Origin: Rhodopirellula sp.
GTDB taxonomy: Bacteria > Planctomycetota > Planctomycetia > Pirellulales > Pirellulaceae
Assembly: GCA_002712845.1 (NCBI GenBank)
Contig: PAUV01000001.1
Coordinates: forward strand, 4,802 to 21,181
Length of the DNA: 16,380 nt
Reading direction: 5' to 3'
The notes beneath the pieces were generated by a model that saw only the letters and a program-made list of their open reading frames with translations, ran no database searches and was not told the origin of the DNA. The translations under genes were made by a program, and so were the position numbers. Numbering within the stretch: position 1 is the first letter of the stretch; each line of letters begins with the position of its first letter. Below are positions 1 through 7,009 of this stretch, in pieces.

Positions 1-317
1 ACAGCGGCTCTGGCTACTTCGTAGTGCGTATGATTCGGGGTCGCCACGCTGACGAAATCGATTCTGTCCTCCTCAGGCAACTTACTTTCAGCATCCAACA
101 TTGCTTCATAGCTGCCGTAAGCGCGGTCTTCCTCGATCCCGTATTCCGGTGCCGATGCTTTTGCCCGTTCCGGGTTGCTGGACAAAGCTCCAGCAGTCAC
201 CACCGCCCGATTATCGAGGCATGCTCCGATCGAGTGAACTCGCCCGATAAAGGATCCGCTGCCCCCGCCTACGAGTGCCATGCGGAATTTTCGATTCAGT
301 GGTGCGTTGATACCCAT
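1..317 (-). CDS. Gfo/Idh/MocA-family oxidoreductase, N-terminal part (runs off left edge)
   Basis: Reading the minus strand from the ATG at 317-315 gives about 105 codons with no stop to the window edge. After a short polar leader comes a beta strand and a glycine-rich nucleotide-binding turn (MALVGGGSGSFIGRVH, near residues 13-28). A helix and a second strand follow, then the segment IDFVSVATPNHTHYEVA. That order, ending in the 'V..ATPN..H' signature, is the NAD(P)-binding Rossmann half of the Gfo/Idh/MocA dehydrogenases, which oxidise or reduce sugars and cyclitols. The catalytic C-terminal half, including the usual EKP-type motif, lies outside the window, so the substrate cannot be named. 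This start keeps a normal leader length before the Rossmann motif; the Shine-Dalgarno match upstream is weak. The gene is divergent from the one at 562. The family is abundant in planctomycetes (known); the assignment rests on motifs read by eye. Confidence 0.85.
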   Translation of the reverse strand, partial: MGINAPLNRKFRMALVGGGSGSFIGRVHSIGACLDNRAVVTAGALSSNPERAKASAPEYGIEEDRAYGSYEAMLDAESKLPEEDRIDFVSVATPNHTHYEVARAA

Positions 318-418
318 GGTCTTTTGATGCTCTCGGGGGGGAAAAACGGAGAATTTGGGACGGCAGGACAAGATGTCGAATGTCTTTCTGAGAAGGCAAT
401 CGTAAAGATCAATCGAAG

Positions 419-440
419 CGCGTACAATTCCCTGTACGCG
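419..440. promoter_or_regulatory. Perfect 8-bp inverted repeat, candidate operator
   Basis: CGCGTACA at 419-426 and TGTACGCG at 433-440 are exact reverse complements separated by 6 bases. The dyad lies between two divergent genes, 102 bases upstream of the oxidoreductase start (317) and about 120 bases upstream of the membrane-protein start (562). Size, symmetry and place fit a site for a dimeric helix-turn-helix regulator. It could also form a hairpin in RNA, but there is no T tract on either side to make it a good terminator. No regulator is encoded nearby. Confidence 0.4.
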
Positions 441-470
441 AACTAGGTCCACGGAGGCCGGGATCTGCTG

Positions 471-491
471 CTGTTTTGTTCCGCAAAACGG
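471..491 (+). other. Small hairpin in the leader of the 562 gene
   Basis: Bases 471-478 and 484-491 can pair over 8 positions (one G-T wobble) around a 5-base loop; the core GTTTTG/CAAAAC is exact. It lies 70-90 bases before the start at 562 and so may be in the 5' leader of that gene. The stem is A/T-rich in its core and weak, and no function is evident. Confidence 0.25.
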
Positions 492-548
492 TAATAATGG
501 CCAAAGTTTGCCCCCATCACACTCGTCATACCCCTCCCGTTATCGCAT

Positions 549-552
549 GGAG
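549..552 (+). promoter_or_regulatory. Ribosome binding site deciding the start at 562
   Basis: GGAG at 549-552 stands 9 bases before the ATG at 562. Two earlier in-frame ATG codons (508 and 547) have no comparable site, and translation from 508 would add an unremarkable Ser/Pro/Tyr-rich stretch. The start at 562 is therefore preferred. Confidence 0.6.
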
Positions 553-561
553 TCACCAACG

Positions 562-1197
562 ATGTCTCAGTCAACTGACCTTCAGACCCAGCCGACACTC
601 GAAAAAACCCCAGTTCGGCTCAATCAGCCCCGCGTCCGGTGCTGTGAACTTCAGCGTGTTGGAATAGCGTTTCTCGCTGTGGTAACGCTCATTTCTGTTG
701 GCATTGCGAGCTACTTTGCTGGTCGCAACCAATCGCCGTTGAATCAAGAGCTGTCGGAACTGCCGCTGCTGAACGCTGCCGCCGCCGTTTCTGGCGAGAA
801 ATATTCAATCGCAACCGGAATCGTCAGCGAAGAGGCTGACGGATTCTTTGTTTTGGACCACAACTCAGGCCTTCTGCAGTGCAATGTGATTTACCCCAGA
901 CTGGGAGGAAAATTCATGGCGCGATTCTCCACCAACGTCAATGAGGCTGTTGGAACAGGTGCGAAAGGTGGCAAGTACATGATGCTGACCGGTCGTGCAC
1001 AATTTCCGAGGGCCAGCAATAACCCCGCTGCAGCAACCGTGGTTTACGTGATGGATACCGCGAGCGGAAATTATGCCTGCTTTGGCATCCCCTACGACCG
1101 AGTCACCGCCAACGCCAATCGCCCGCAACAGGGTGCGATGCGTCTGCTAACGACCGGCACTGCAAATCCGGTCATTGACCGCGACAACCTTCGCTAG
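562..1197 (+). CDS. Single-pass membrane protein of unknown function
   Basis: This 211-residue protein is not one I can assign to a named family. Residues 1-32 are polar and basic, with adjacent cysteines at 27-28. Residues 33-53 form one hydrophobic membrane span, and about 158 residues follow. The basic N-terminus suggests an N-in orientation with the C-terminal domain in the periplasm or paryphoplasm. That domain has alternating short strands (EKYSIATGIVSEEADGFFVL, later AAATVVYVMDTASGNYACFG) and looks like a small beta-rich fold. The ATG at 562 is chosen for its Shine-Dalgarno site; ATGs at 508 and 547 are in frame but lack one. The gene stands alone: divergent from the oxidoreductase, followed by a strong hairpin, then the helicase gene. 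A planctomycete-restricted conserved protein is a reasonable guess, without proof. That it is a real gene is fairly sure; its function is unknown. Confidence 0.75.
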   Translation: MSQSTDLQTQPTLEKTPVRLNQPRVRCCELQRVGIAFLAVVTLISVGIASYFAGRNQSPLNQELSELPLLNAAAAVSGEKYSIATGIVSEEADGFFVLDHNSGLLQCNVIYPRLGGKFMARFSTNVNEAVGTGAKGGKYMMLTGRAQFPRASNNPAAATVVYVMDTASGNYACFGIPYDRVTANANRPQQGAMRLLTTGTANPVIDRDNLR

Positions 1198-1226
1198 CAA
1201 CTGGGCTTCTCGCCCCGAAGGTGAAC

Positions 1227-1275
1227 GCTGCCCCAAGCATTTTTGCGGCTTGGTGCAGCCGTTTGATGATTTTTT
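1227..1275 (+). terminator. Hairpin terminator after the 562 gene
   Basis: Bases 1227-1238 and 1248-1259 pair over 12 positions with a single C/T mismatch (1232 against 1254), closing a 9-base loop. The downstream sequence is T-rich and ends in six Ts at 1270-1275. The stem begins 29 bases after the stop at 1197 and ends before the helicase start at 1315. The T run lies 10 bases from the stem, further than in a textbook intrinsic terminator, so some doubt remains. Confidence 0.6.
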
Positions 1276-1314
1276 ACAAACCAGACCAGCTCCAACGAAC
1301 AAGCGCAGAACGGA

Positions 1315-3363
1315 TTGAACGCAGAAAATCATGGATTGAATGGACCGCAAGCCGAGGCGGTCGCCACCCTGAGTGGTCCGATGTTAGTCTTGGCCGGGGC
1401 GGGCACAGGCAAGACTCGTGTGGTGACGTTTCGGATCGCAAATCTGATTCGCAATGGCACCGCGCCGGAGCGAATCCTGGCGGTCACATTCACCAACAAA
1501 GCCGCTGGTGAGATGCAGGAGCGAGTCAGCGAACTGATCGCAAAAACACAGCGTCAGAATCGTCGTCCCAGCGGTAAGCGCCGCATCGCAAAGAAAAAAA
1601 CGAAACCGCCTCAACCGGTCATCAGTACGTTTCATGCTCAGTGCGTGCAAATTCTGCGACGACATGCAAAAGCGTTGGGGTTTCCAGCTAAATTTTCCAT
1701 CTATGATCGTGGAGATCAGGAATCACTTGCCCGAGGAATTCTCCGCGAACTGCGTTTACCAGGCACGGCGTTGCGTCCCGGTGACATGCTTTCGATCATC
1801 GGCAGCTGGAAAAATGAGTCCGTAAAACCGAACAAAGCGGCGTTTCTCGCCTCAACAGATCGTGAACATTTTGCCGCCGCTGGCTATCGACGCTATCAGG
1901 ATGCGTTGCAGGCACGAGGCGCCATGGACTTTGATGATCTGCTGCTGCACACGGAAACCCTGTTTGACGAGCATCCTGCTATCCGTGACGAGGAAGCCGC
2001 CAAGTACGACCATGTTCTTGTCGACGAGTATCAAGATACCAATGGAAGCCAATACCGGATCACCCGACATTTAACGCTAAGCCATCGCAATCTCTGCGTT
2101 GTGGGTGACGATGACCAGTCGATCTATGCGTGGCGAGGGGCGGATGTGACCCACATTCTCAGTTTCAAGGACGACTGGCCCGACGCCAAGGTTGTTTGCC
2201 TGGAAAACAACTACCGCAGTACAGCTGAAATTCTAGCGATGGCCAATCGGCTGATCGCTTTCAACACAGAACGCCACGACAAGATCCTGATTCCAAGTCG
2301 CCCCAAAGGGCCACGCCCGCGTATCGAACAACACAAAGACGAACTGACTGAATCCGAAACGGTCGTGCGCGAAATCAAAAGCCGAATCGAAAATGACCAT
2401 GTCCAACCACGTGATATAGCCATTCTGTTTCGTACCAATGAACAGCCCCGCCTTTTTGAGACGGAATTACGCAAAGCCAACATTCCGTATGTGATGCTAG
2501 GGAGCCAGTCTTTTTTCGATCGACGAGAAGTCAAAGACATTCTCGCTTATCTGAAATGGATTGAGCAGCCAAATGACGAAGTCGCTTTGCTGCGTGTGAT
2601 CAACACACCGGCGAGAGGTCTGGGAAACAAAACCGTCAAACTGTTGGTGCAACGAGCCGTCGAGCGAGGTGTACCTGTCTGGGACGTGATGCAGGATCGC
2701 GCTGCTACGAGCGATCTGACTCCCGCCGCGCAACGAGGGATTGGGCAACTGGCCGAATTAGCAAAAGATGTACGGCAAAGAGCCAGCAATGAATCGTTGA
2801 CGGACGCCATGCGAACACTGCTGGAACGCACTGCCTATTACGAGGAAATTACCCGGCTTTATGAGAAGCCAGAAGAACGCCAAGCCAGACAAGCTTCACT
2901 GGAAGAACTAACCAACGCAGTGAATGCCTACGAGGAAAACACGAAGAAACAGGATCCGGACCTGACCGGATTTCTCTCTGAGATCGCGTTGTCGGGACGC
3001 GAAATGGGCAACGAAAAAGACAAACTCGCGGCTCAGAATGCGGTGTGGCTCTTGACCCTTCATGCTGCCAAGGGCCTTGAGTTTCCTGTGGTTTACATGG
3101 TCGGCATGGAGGATGGAATCCTGCCACACAGCCGCAGTGTCAAATCAGGGGAAGAAGAAGACATCGCTGAGGAACGGCGGCTTTGCTACGTCGGTATCAC
3201 GCGGGCACAGGAAAATCTAACCATGTCGTTAGCGCTGACTCGCCGCAAATGGGGTAAAGCAAGGCCAACCACCCCAAGCCGATTCCTGTATGAGATCACC
3301 GGCAAGGCTGAAAACCCGAATAAGTATCGCAAGAAAAAGATCAAACGCTCAATCCAAAGCTGA
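1315..3363 (+). CDS. uvrD: UvrD/PcrA/Rep-family superfamily 1A DNA helicase
   Basis: This 682-residue ATP-driven 3'-5' DNA helicase belongs to the UvrD/PcrA/Rep group, which acts in excision repair, replication restart and removal of recombinase from DNA. Motifs seen in order: Q-motif glutamine at 12; Walker A GAGTGKT at 28-34; motif Ia around VTFTNKAAGEM; motif II DEYQD from D237; motif III GDDDQSIYAWRG at 264-275; motif IV ENNYRST; motif V HAAKGLEF at 583-590; motif VI from E619 with VGITRA at 626-631. There is no ATG between the upstream in-frame stop (1267-1269) and Walker A, so a TTG must start it; 1315 keeps the conserved 'LN..Q..AV' entry, while 1336 would cut into it. A very basic segment lies at about residues 79-99. 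The chain ends soon after motif VI in a Lys/Arg tail, so the C-terminal Tudor-like domain of PcrA/UvrD is absent and the length is closer to Rep. Which paralogue it is cannot be settled here. Confidence 0.93.
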   Translation: MNAENHGLNGPQAEAVATLSGPMLVLAGAGTGKTRVVTFRIANLIRNGTAPERILAVTFTNKAAGEMQERVSELIAKTQRQNRRPSGKRRIAKKKTKPPQPVISTFHAQCVQILRRHAKALGFPAKFSIYDRGDQESLARGILRELRLPGTALRPGDMLSIIGSWKNESVKPNKAAFLASTDREHFAAAGYRRYQDALQARGAMDFDDLLLHTETLFDEHPAIRDEEAAKYDHVLVDEYQDTNGSQYRITRHLTLSHRNLCVVGDDDQSIYAWRGADVTHILSFKDDWPDAKVVCLENNYRSTAEILAMANRLIAFNTERHDKILIPSRPKGPRPRIEQHKDELTESETVVREIKSRIENDHVQPRDIAILFRTNEQPRLFETELRKANIPYVMLGSQSFFDRREVKDILAYLKWIEQPNDEVALLRVINTPARGLGNKTVKLLVQRAVERGVPVWDVMQDRAATSDLTPAAQRGIGQLAELAKDVRQRASNESLTDAMRTLLERTAYYEEITRLYEKPEERQARQASLEELTNAVNAYEENTKKQDPDLTGFLSEIALSGREMGNEKDKLAAQNAVWLLTLHAAKGLEFPVVYMVGMEDGILPHSRSVKSGEEEDIAEERRLCYVGITRAQENLTMSLALTRRKWGKARPTTPSRFLYEITGKAENPNKYRKKKIKRSIQS

Positions 3364-3405
3364 ACAAACGCCATCACGAGCCGCAAGCAGGCAACAGATA
3401 GAAAC

Positions 3406-3421
3406 GCGTTCAAGTGAACGC
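3406..3421. terminator. Inverted repeat between convergent genes, possible two-way terminator
   Basis: GCGTTCA at 3406-3412 and TGAACGC at 3415-3421 are exact reverse complements with only 2 bases between them; in RNA this would form a 5-bp stem with a 6-base loop. It sits in the 74-base gap between the helicase stop (3363) and the VWA gene stop (3438, minus strand), where a shared terminator would be expected. There is no proper T tract on either side, so the call is tentative. Confidence 0.3.
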
Positions 3422-3437
3422 AGCGATTGACCGGCAC

Positions 3438-4925
3438 TCACAAACCTTGCAGTGCCACACCGCCAGTCTTTTTCGCTAACTGGATCAAATCCTCGTTGTT
3501 TTCTTCCACAATGAAAACGTGCAGCATGATCCCCTTGAGCTCTTTTGGTTTCACGTTGATTCCATGATCACCATCTGTGACGATGATGAGTTCGGGACGC
3601 TCCGCATCCACGTCATCAACGACACTTCGAATTCTCTTGATACCCTCGCGCAACGCAAGATTAATGTCGGTGTCATCACCGATGAAAAAATCGTACTCAA
3701 GGCGACGAATTTCATCCTGGGCCTCAGTGATATCCTGCACCATCACCTGCTCGTGCACGGACGAGTCAAAAAAGCTGTAGCCGAGAACCGCCTCTCGCCG
3801 CATCACAGCTCTCAAGCGATTCATCAGGATTGCCAGAAGTTTGTAAATCCGTTCACCCTGCTGCATTGATTTACTGCGATCCAACATCGCATAGAACAGC
3901 TGCTTCTTGTCACTCCGTTTAACTTTTTCCCGCACCATGAAGCTTTTCGTTGCAAGGCGATATCGAAAATACTTTGCAGAGGCAACCTTGACCGCCCAAG
4001 CTGCAGGCGCCATGCGTGGCAACTCATCGTAGGACGCCATCATTCTCATGCGGGTCTGATCTCCATCCACAGCGGGCAGCATTTTCTTTTCAAAACGCGG
4101 CTGAAACGCAACGTATTCGTTGGCAACTCTCGAAATGCGCAACAACGCCTCCATGCTGGGTTCCGCCAGCAATCTTGATGCAACATTCAATCGCCGAACG
4201 GAAAGCGGATGGATCTCTTTTTCCCCCGAGTCCTCGCTCTTCCCCCCAAAACACTCCGAAAACAATGACGCTATTTTCCCCCGCGTGTCGATGTTCTCAA
4301 CCAATTGAATCGCCGTCACACCACGGTCAACAGACATCTGGGAGTGATCTATCTGGTCTGCTGGTTTCAGCTTGCTTTCGTCGGGTAAACATTCGAGCAA
4401 TTCAACTTCATCAGACTCAAGCCCACCGACCTCTTGAAGAGCCCAGTTGATCTGCTCGGAAATCTTCTCGGCAGGAATCCCCACTGCAAGCGACCGTTTG
4501 GCTGTCGCAATCACCGCGACATTGGCGATAGCGCGATCGATATCAGTGCGTCCATGAATCTGCTCAAAGTCGATCCCGCCGAGCAGCAGTGAAAGCCGAT
4601 AGTACAACTCAGCGTCACGCGTGGAACGCTGCAAAAAGTCATCCATCAAACGCCATGCTTTCCACATCCGCATGCGATAGGTCAGCCGAGTGCGACGTTC
4701 GATCTCGTTTTTCCCGGCAAGCTTACCCTCATCAACCAAGTGGACTCCATCCCAGATGATGGGCAGAGGCAGATGCTGCATACCGATGGCATCAAGTTTC
4801 TTAACCACCTCTAGCGAATTAATTTGCTCACGACGCTCGCTCATTTCCGGGTAGGTCACATGAGTATGAAACCGAACAAAGTCCCGATAACGCCGATCAA
4901 CACGAATACGTTCCACTGATTTCAT
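3438..4925 (-). CDS. Soluble VWA-domain protein, partner of the tandem AAA+ ATPase
   Basis: This 495-residue protein has no signal peptide or membrane span, so it is probably cytoplasmic. Residues 1 to about 335 are mostly helical and charged and match no family I can name. From about 343 a von Willebrand A domain follows with a complete metal-ion-dependent adhesion site: D349-x-S351-x-S353, T419 (in GDDTD) and D451 (in VTDGDHG). The plan of helical N-terminus plus C-terminal VWA, encoded directly after a MoxR-like ATPase, is that of ViaA, CoxE and NorD, which present substrates or cofactor-insertion sites to their ATPase. The start ATG overlaps the ATPase stop by four bases (ATGA), and GGGGAG abuts the ATG with no spacer, so translation probably depends on coupling to the upstream gene. 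Partnership with the ATPase is well supported by this arrangement; the client protein is unknown. Confidence 0.88.
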   Translation of the reverse strand: MKSVERIRVDRRYRDFVRFHTHVTYPEMSERREQINSLEVVKKLDAIGMQHLPLPIIWDGVHLVDEGKLAGKNEIERRTRLTYRMRMWKAWRLMDDFLQRSTRDAELYYRLSLLLGGIDFEQIHGRTDIDRAIANVAVIATAKRSLAVGIPAEKISEQINWALQEVGGLESDEVELLECLPDESKLKPADQIDHSQMSVDRGVTAIQLVENIDTRGKIASLFSECFGGKSEDSGEKEIHPLSVRRLNVASRLLAEPSMEALLRISRVANEYVAFQPRFEKKMLPAVDGDQTRMRMMASYDELPRMAPAAWAVKVASAKYFRYRLATKSFMVREKVKRSDKKQLFYAMLDRSKSMQQGERIYKLLAILMNRLRAVMRREAVLGYSFFDSSVHEQVMVQDITEAQDEIRRLEYDFFIGDDTDINLALREGIKRIRSVVDDVDAERPELIIVTDGDHGINVKPKELKGIMLHVFIVEENNEDLIQLAKKTGGVALQGL

Positions 4926-6994
4926 CTCCCCGCTTCAATTTCACTCGCAAGCTCATCGACGCGTTCCTCTGATAACCGTTGCCACTGCTGCAACTTGGGA
5001 TCAGAAACTTGCAAGTACTCCAATTCGTGCTTGAGTGCGTCAATGCTGCTCATCAGTTCCAGCATTTCAGCAATTGCCCGGTCATTCATTTCCAACCGCG
5101 CGTCTTCCTCCAAGCCACTTGCCTCTTCAAAAATCCTATTGATATCCAGCATTTTGCCATGCAAACGTTCGGTTCGCTCGTCAATATCGCTCAGCAACAC
5201 TTCCCCCCCCCCCTCCAGCAGTGCTGATCTGATCAATCCTTCGACGTCTCGCTTATAGGACTCCATGCCCTGCACGTTTCGAATCGTCAGAATGTCTTCG
5301 ACAATCATTTTCTTGCGGCCATGCCGCCCGACGCTGTTACCCGCAAGTCGCAGGCCCCCCAATGCTATTCTTGGTGACACCTGAAAACCGGTCTCACGAT
5401 CATCATTCAGATTAGCAATCACGTGTGCGTAAATGCGATGCAATTTACGTTTGTGCGAACTGGCACTTGGATTGGCAATCCGAAACAACTCTTCATAATC
5501 GGCTTGTTCATACGAAGGCCAGCGAACTTCCAGTTGCAATGGAAACCGCTCCAGCAAGGCTTTGACGGCGTCGCTGTCTTTCGCAAACTGCCGTGGATCT
5601 TTGTTCGTGCAGGCAATGATAACTTTCGACTTCATCTCAACCGGGGTGCTTCCATTCATGAAAGTCCGGCGGGTCAACACATCCTTAAGCGGCAGCAATG
5701 CCTGCGAGGATGCATCAAGAATTTCTTCCAACACCACGACTTCGTAGGGCAGAAACGAGCGGGCTGTATCATATTCGAGACAAACATCCAACTTCGCAAT
5801 ATTCGGCCCTCCCCAGAGGCGATCTTCACTCATACCTTCGCCAAACGACTGCAGGAAAATCTGTTCTTCGGAATAGCCCATGCTTCGCAAAGCGGCCATC
5901 ACCATTTCAGACTTACCATGCCCGCCAGGTCCCCACAGCAAAACGTTACAGGGCTGAAAAAAACTGTGTGTAAGAACCTGCACAATTTCGCCGCAATGAA
6001 TGAAGCGGGATTTCAGCGTTGTCGCCGTCAATTCAGGAATCGCAGACCTTGGCGCCTTCAGCGGACCTTCGTCCTGACTGCTAAAATCTCCACTACCTAG
6101 TTGAATGACGAAGTTTTCGTCATTGGGCAAACGTCTTTCAATTTTCCGTGACAAGTCGGCCGTGTAGGACTGCATGCCCTGAACAAAACGAATGCTCTGA
6201 AACGCATCAGCGACAATGCAACGATCCCCTCGGATCTTCGCCGTATTTGAAACAACCTCTAAAGCTTGCAATGCCATCCTCGGCGACATGACAAAAGTCT
6301 TGGTTTCATTTAAACCGGCGATTACCGTTGATAGCAGTCGATGCAGTTCCCGCCCCCCAGGCGTTGCACCTGGCCTGACTTTGGCAAACAGCTCAGCATA
6401 ATTCTTCTGCTCATAACTGGGCCAACGCACCTCTTTCTGCAGCAGAAACCGCTCCATCAAGGCCTGAACGGCATCGTTTCCATCCCCAAACTCACGGGGA
6501 TCCTTGTTGGTGCATGCAATCACGACTTTGGCCGACAGTGGAACACGATCAGGACCGTTCATGAATACGCGTCGGGTCAAAACATCTTTCAACGGCAGCA
6601 ACGACTGCGCTGGCGCGTCAAAAATTTCTTCGAATACGACGGCCTTGTACTGCGACGAAAGGAATGACCTATCCGTGTCGTATCTCAGGCAAGTATCGAG
6701 GGACGCCATATCAGGGCCACCCCACAGCCGGTCCTCACTCATTCCTTCGCCAAACGACTGAATGAAAATCTCATTGTCGTTGAGCCCTAATGCCTTCAGC
6801 GCAGTCAACACCATGTCTGACTTGCCGTGCCCGCCCGGTCCCCACAACAACAGGTTGCAAGGTTCATAAAAGGCGGCCGAGATAAGGTCAGCAACCTCCT
6901 GACTGTAAACAAACTTATCAGCCAACGCCTCGCGGGTGGTCGGAAGAATTTCTACACGTGGCGTCGGCAACCATGCCCAATCGTTGGACTGCAT
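4922..6994 (-). CDS. Tandem-duplicated MoxR-like AAA+ ATPase with coiled-coil tail
   Basis: This 690-residue protein carries two MoxR-like AAA+ modules in one chain. Module 1: Walker A GPGGHGKS at 52-59, Walker B AVVFEE at 118-123, sensor 1 ACTN at 160-163, ERF arginine at 182, sensor 2 SPR at 237-239. Module 2: the same motifs at 355-362, 419-424, 461-464, R483 and 540-542. Both modules look intact for ATP binding. Both have Glu-Glu where Walker B usually reads Asp-Glu. Residues from about 600 to the end are charged and helical, probably coiled coil. The ATG at 6994 has AGGAG 10 bases upstream; a longer reading from a TTG at 7048 lacks this and adds a Cys-rich leader. MoxR proteins normally have one AAA module of about 300-350 residues and assemble as hexameric rings (known); a fused pair might form a ring from three chains or a double ring (inference). 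It is the first gene of a two-gene operon with the VWA gene. An 11-G run interrupts codons 594-598. Confidence 0.9.
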   Translation of the reverse strand: MQSNDWAWLPTPRVEILPTTREALADKFVYSQEVADLISAAFYEPCNLLLWGPGGHGKSDMVLTALKALGLNDNEIFIQSFGEGMSEDRLWGGPDMASLDTCLRYDTDRSFLSSQYKAVVFEEIFDAPAQSLLPLKDVLTRRVFMNGPDRVPLSAKVVIACTNKDPREFGDGNDAVQALMERFLLQKEVRWPSYEQKNYAELFAKVRPGATPGGRELHRLLSTVIAGLNETKTFVMSPRMALQALEVVSNTAKIRGDRCIVADAFQSIRFVQGMQSYTADLSRKIERRLPNDENFVIQLGSGDFSSQDEGPLKAPRSAIPELTATTLKSRFIHCGEIVQVLTHSFFQPCNVLLWGPGGHGKSEMVMAALRSMGYSEEQIFLQSFGEGMSEDRLWGGPNIAKLDVCLEYDTARSFLPYEVVVLEEILDASSQALLPLKDVLTRRTFMNGSTPVEMKSKVIIACTNKDPRQFAKDSDAVKALLERFPLQLEVRWPSYEQADYEELFRIANPSASSHKRKLHRIYAHVIANLNDDRETGFQVSPRIALGGLRLAGNSVGRHGRKKMIVEDILTIRNVQGMESYKRDVEGLIRSALLEGGGEVLLSDIDERTERLHGKMLDINRIFEEASGLEEDARLEMNDRAIAEMLELMSSIDALKHELEYLQVSDPKLQQWQRLSEERVDELASEIEAGR
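5203..5213 (-). repeat. 11-G homopolymer inside the AAA+ gene
   Basis: Eleven C on the plus strand are eleven G in the coding strand, covering the last base of the E594 codon, three Gly codons (595-597) and the first base of the E598 codon. The tract lies between the end of AAA module 2 and the coiled-coil tail. I read both slipped frames: loss of one G gives a stop (TGA) four codons after the Gly run, and gain of one G gives a stop (TGA) about eight codons after the third Gly. Confidence 0.95.
5231..5953 (-). repeat. Internal duplication, unit 2 (AAA module 2)
   Basis: Codons for residues 348-588, the second copy of the AAA module. The units are joined by a linker of about 60 residues (286-347) with an acidic, Gly/Ser-rich part. 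The copies have clearly drifted, so the duplication is old rather than a recent or assembly-made repeat. Confidence 0.9.
6140..6862 (-). repeat. Internal duplication, unit 1 (AAA module 1)
   Basis: Codons for residues 45-285 of the tandem AAA protein. This unit aligns with residues 348-588 at a constant offset of 303, apart from a two-residue gap before Walker B that is regained before sensor 2. In an ungapped hand alignment of residues 45-112 with 348-415, 49 of 68 positions are identical, including an exact run FGEGMSEDRLWGGP after Walker A. Both units end in a similar (V)QGM-S-Y segment. Confidence 0.9.
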
Positions 6995-7004
6995 TGGCCT
7001 GCAA

Positions 7005-7009
7005 CTCCT
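7005..7009 (-). promoter_or_regulatory. Ribosome binding site of the tandem AAA+ gene
   Basis: AGGAG on the minus strand, 10 bases before the ATG at 6994. It supports this ATG over the in-frame TTG at 7048, which has no such site. Confidence 0.55.

Noticed and set aside
335..341. Seven-G run upstream of the oxidoreductase start as a phase-variation tract
   Set aside because: The tract is short and non-coding, with no promoter spacing to support a switching role.
24..446. A 140-codon plus-strand open frame at the left edge
   Set aside because: It overlaps the oxidoreductase start on the other strand, which has a clear Rossmann motif; the plus-strand product shows no domain and runs through the inverted repeat.
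5423..6100. A 225-codon open frame on the plus strand inside the tandem AAA gene
   Set aside because: It is antisense to codons with clear AAA motifs on the minus strand; its own product is Cys/His/Arg-rich with no recognisable domain.
5231..6862. The two similar AAA units as a recent duplication or assembly artefact
   Set aside because: The copies differ at more than a quarter of residues even in the best stretch, with small indels, so both are real and old.
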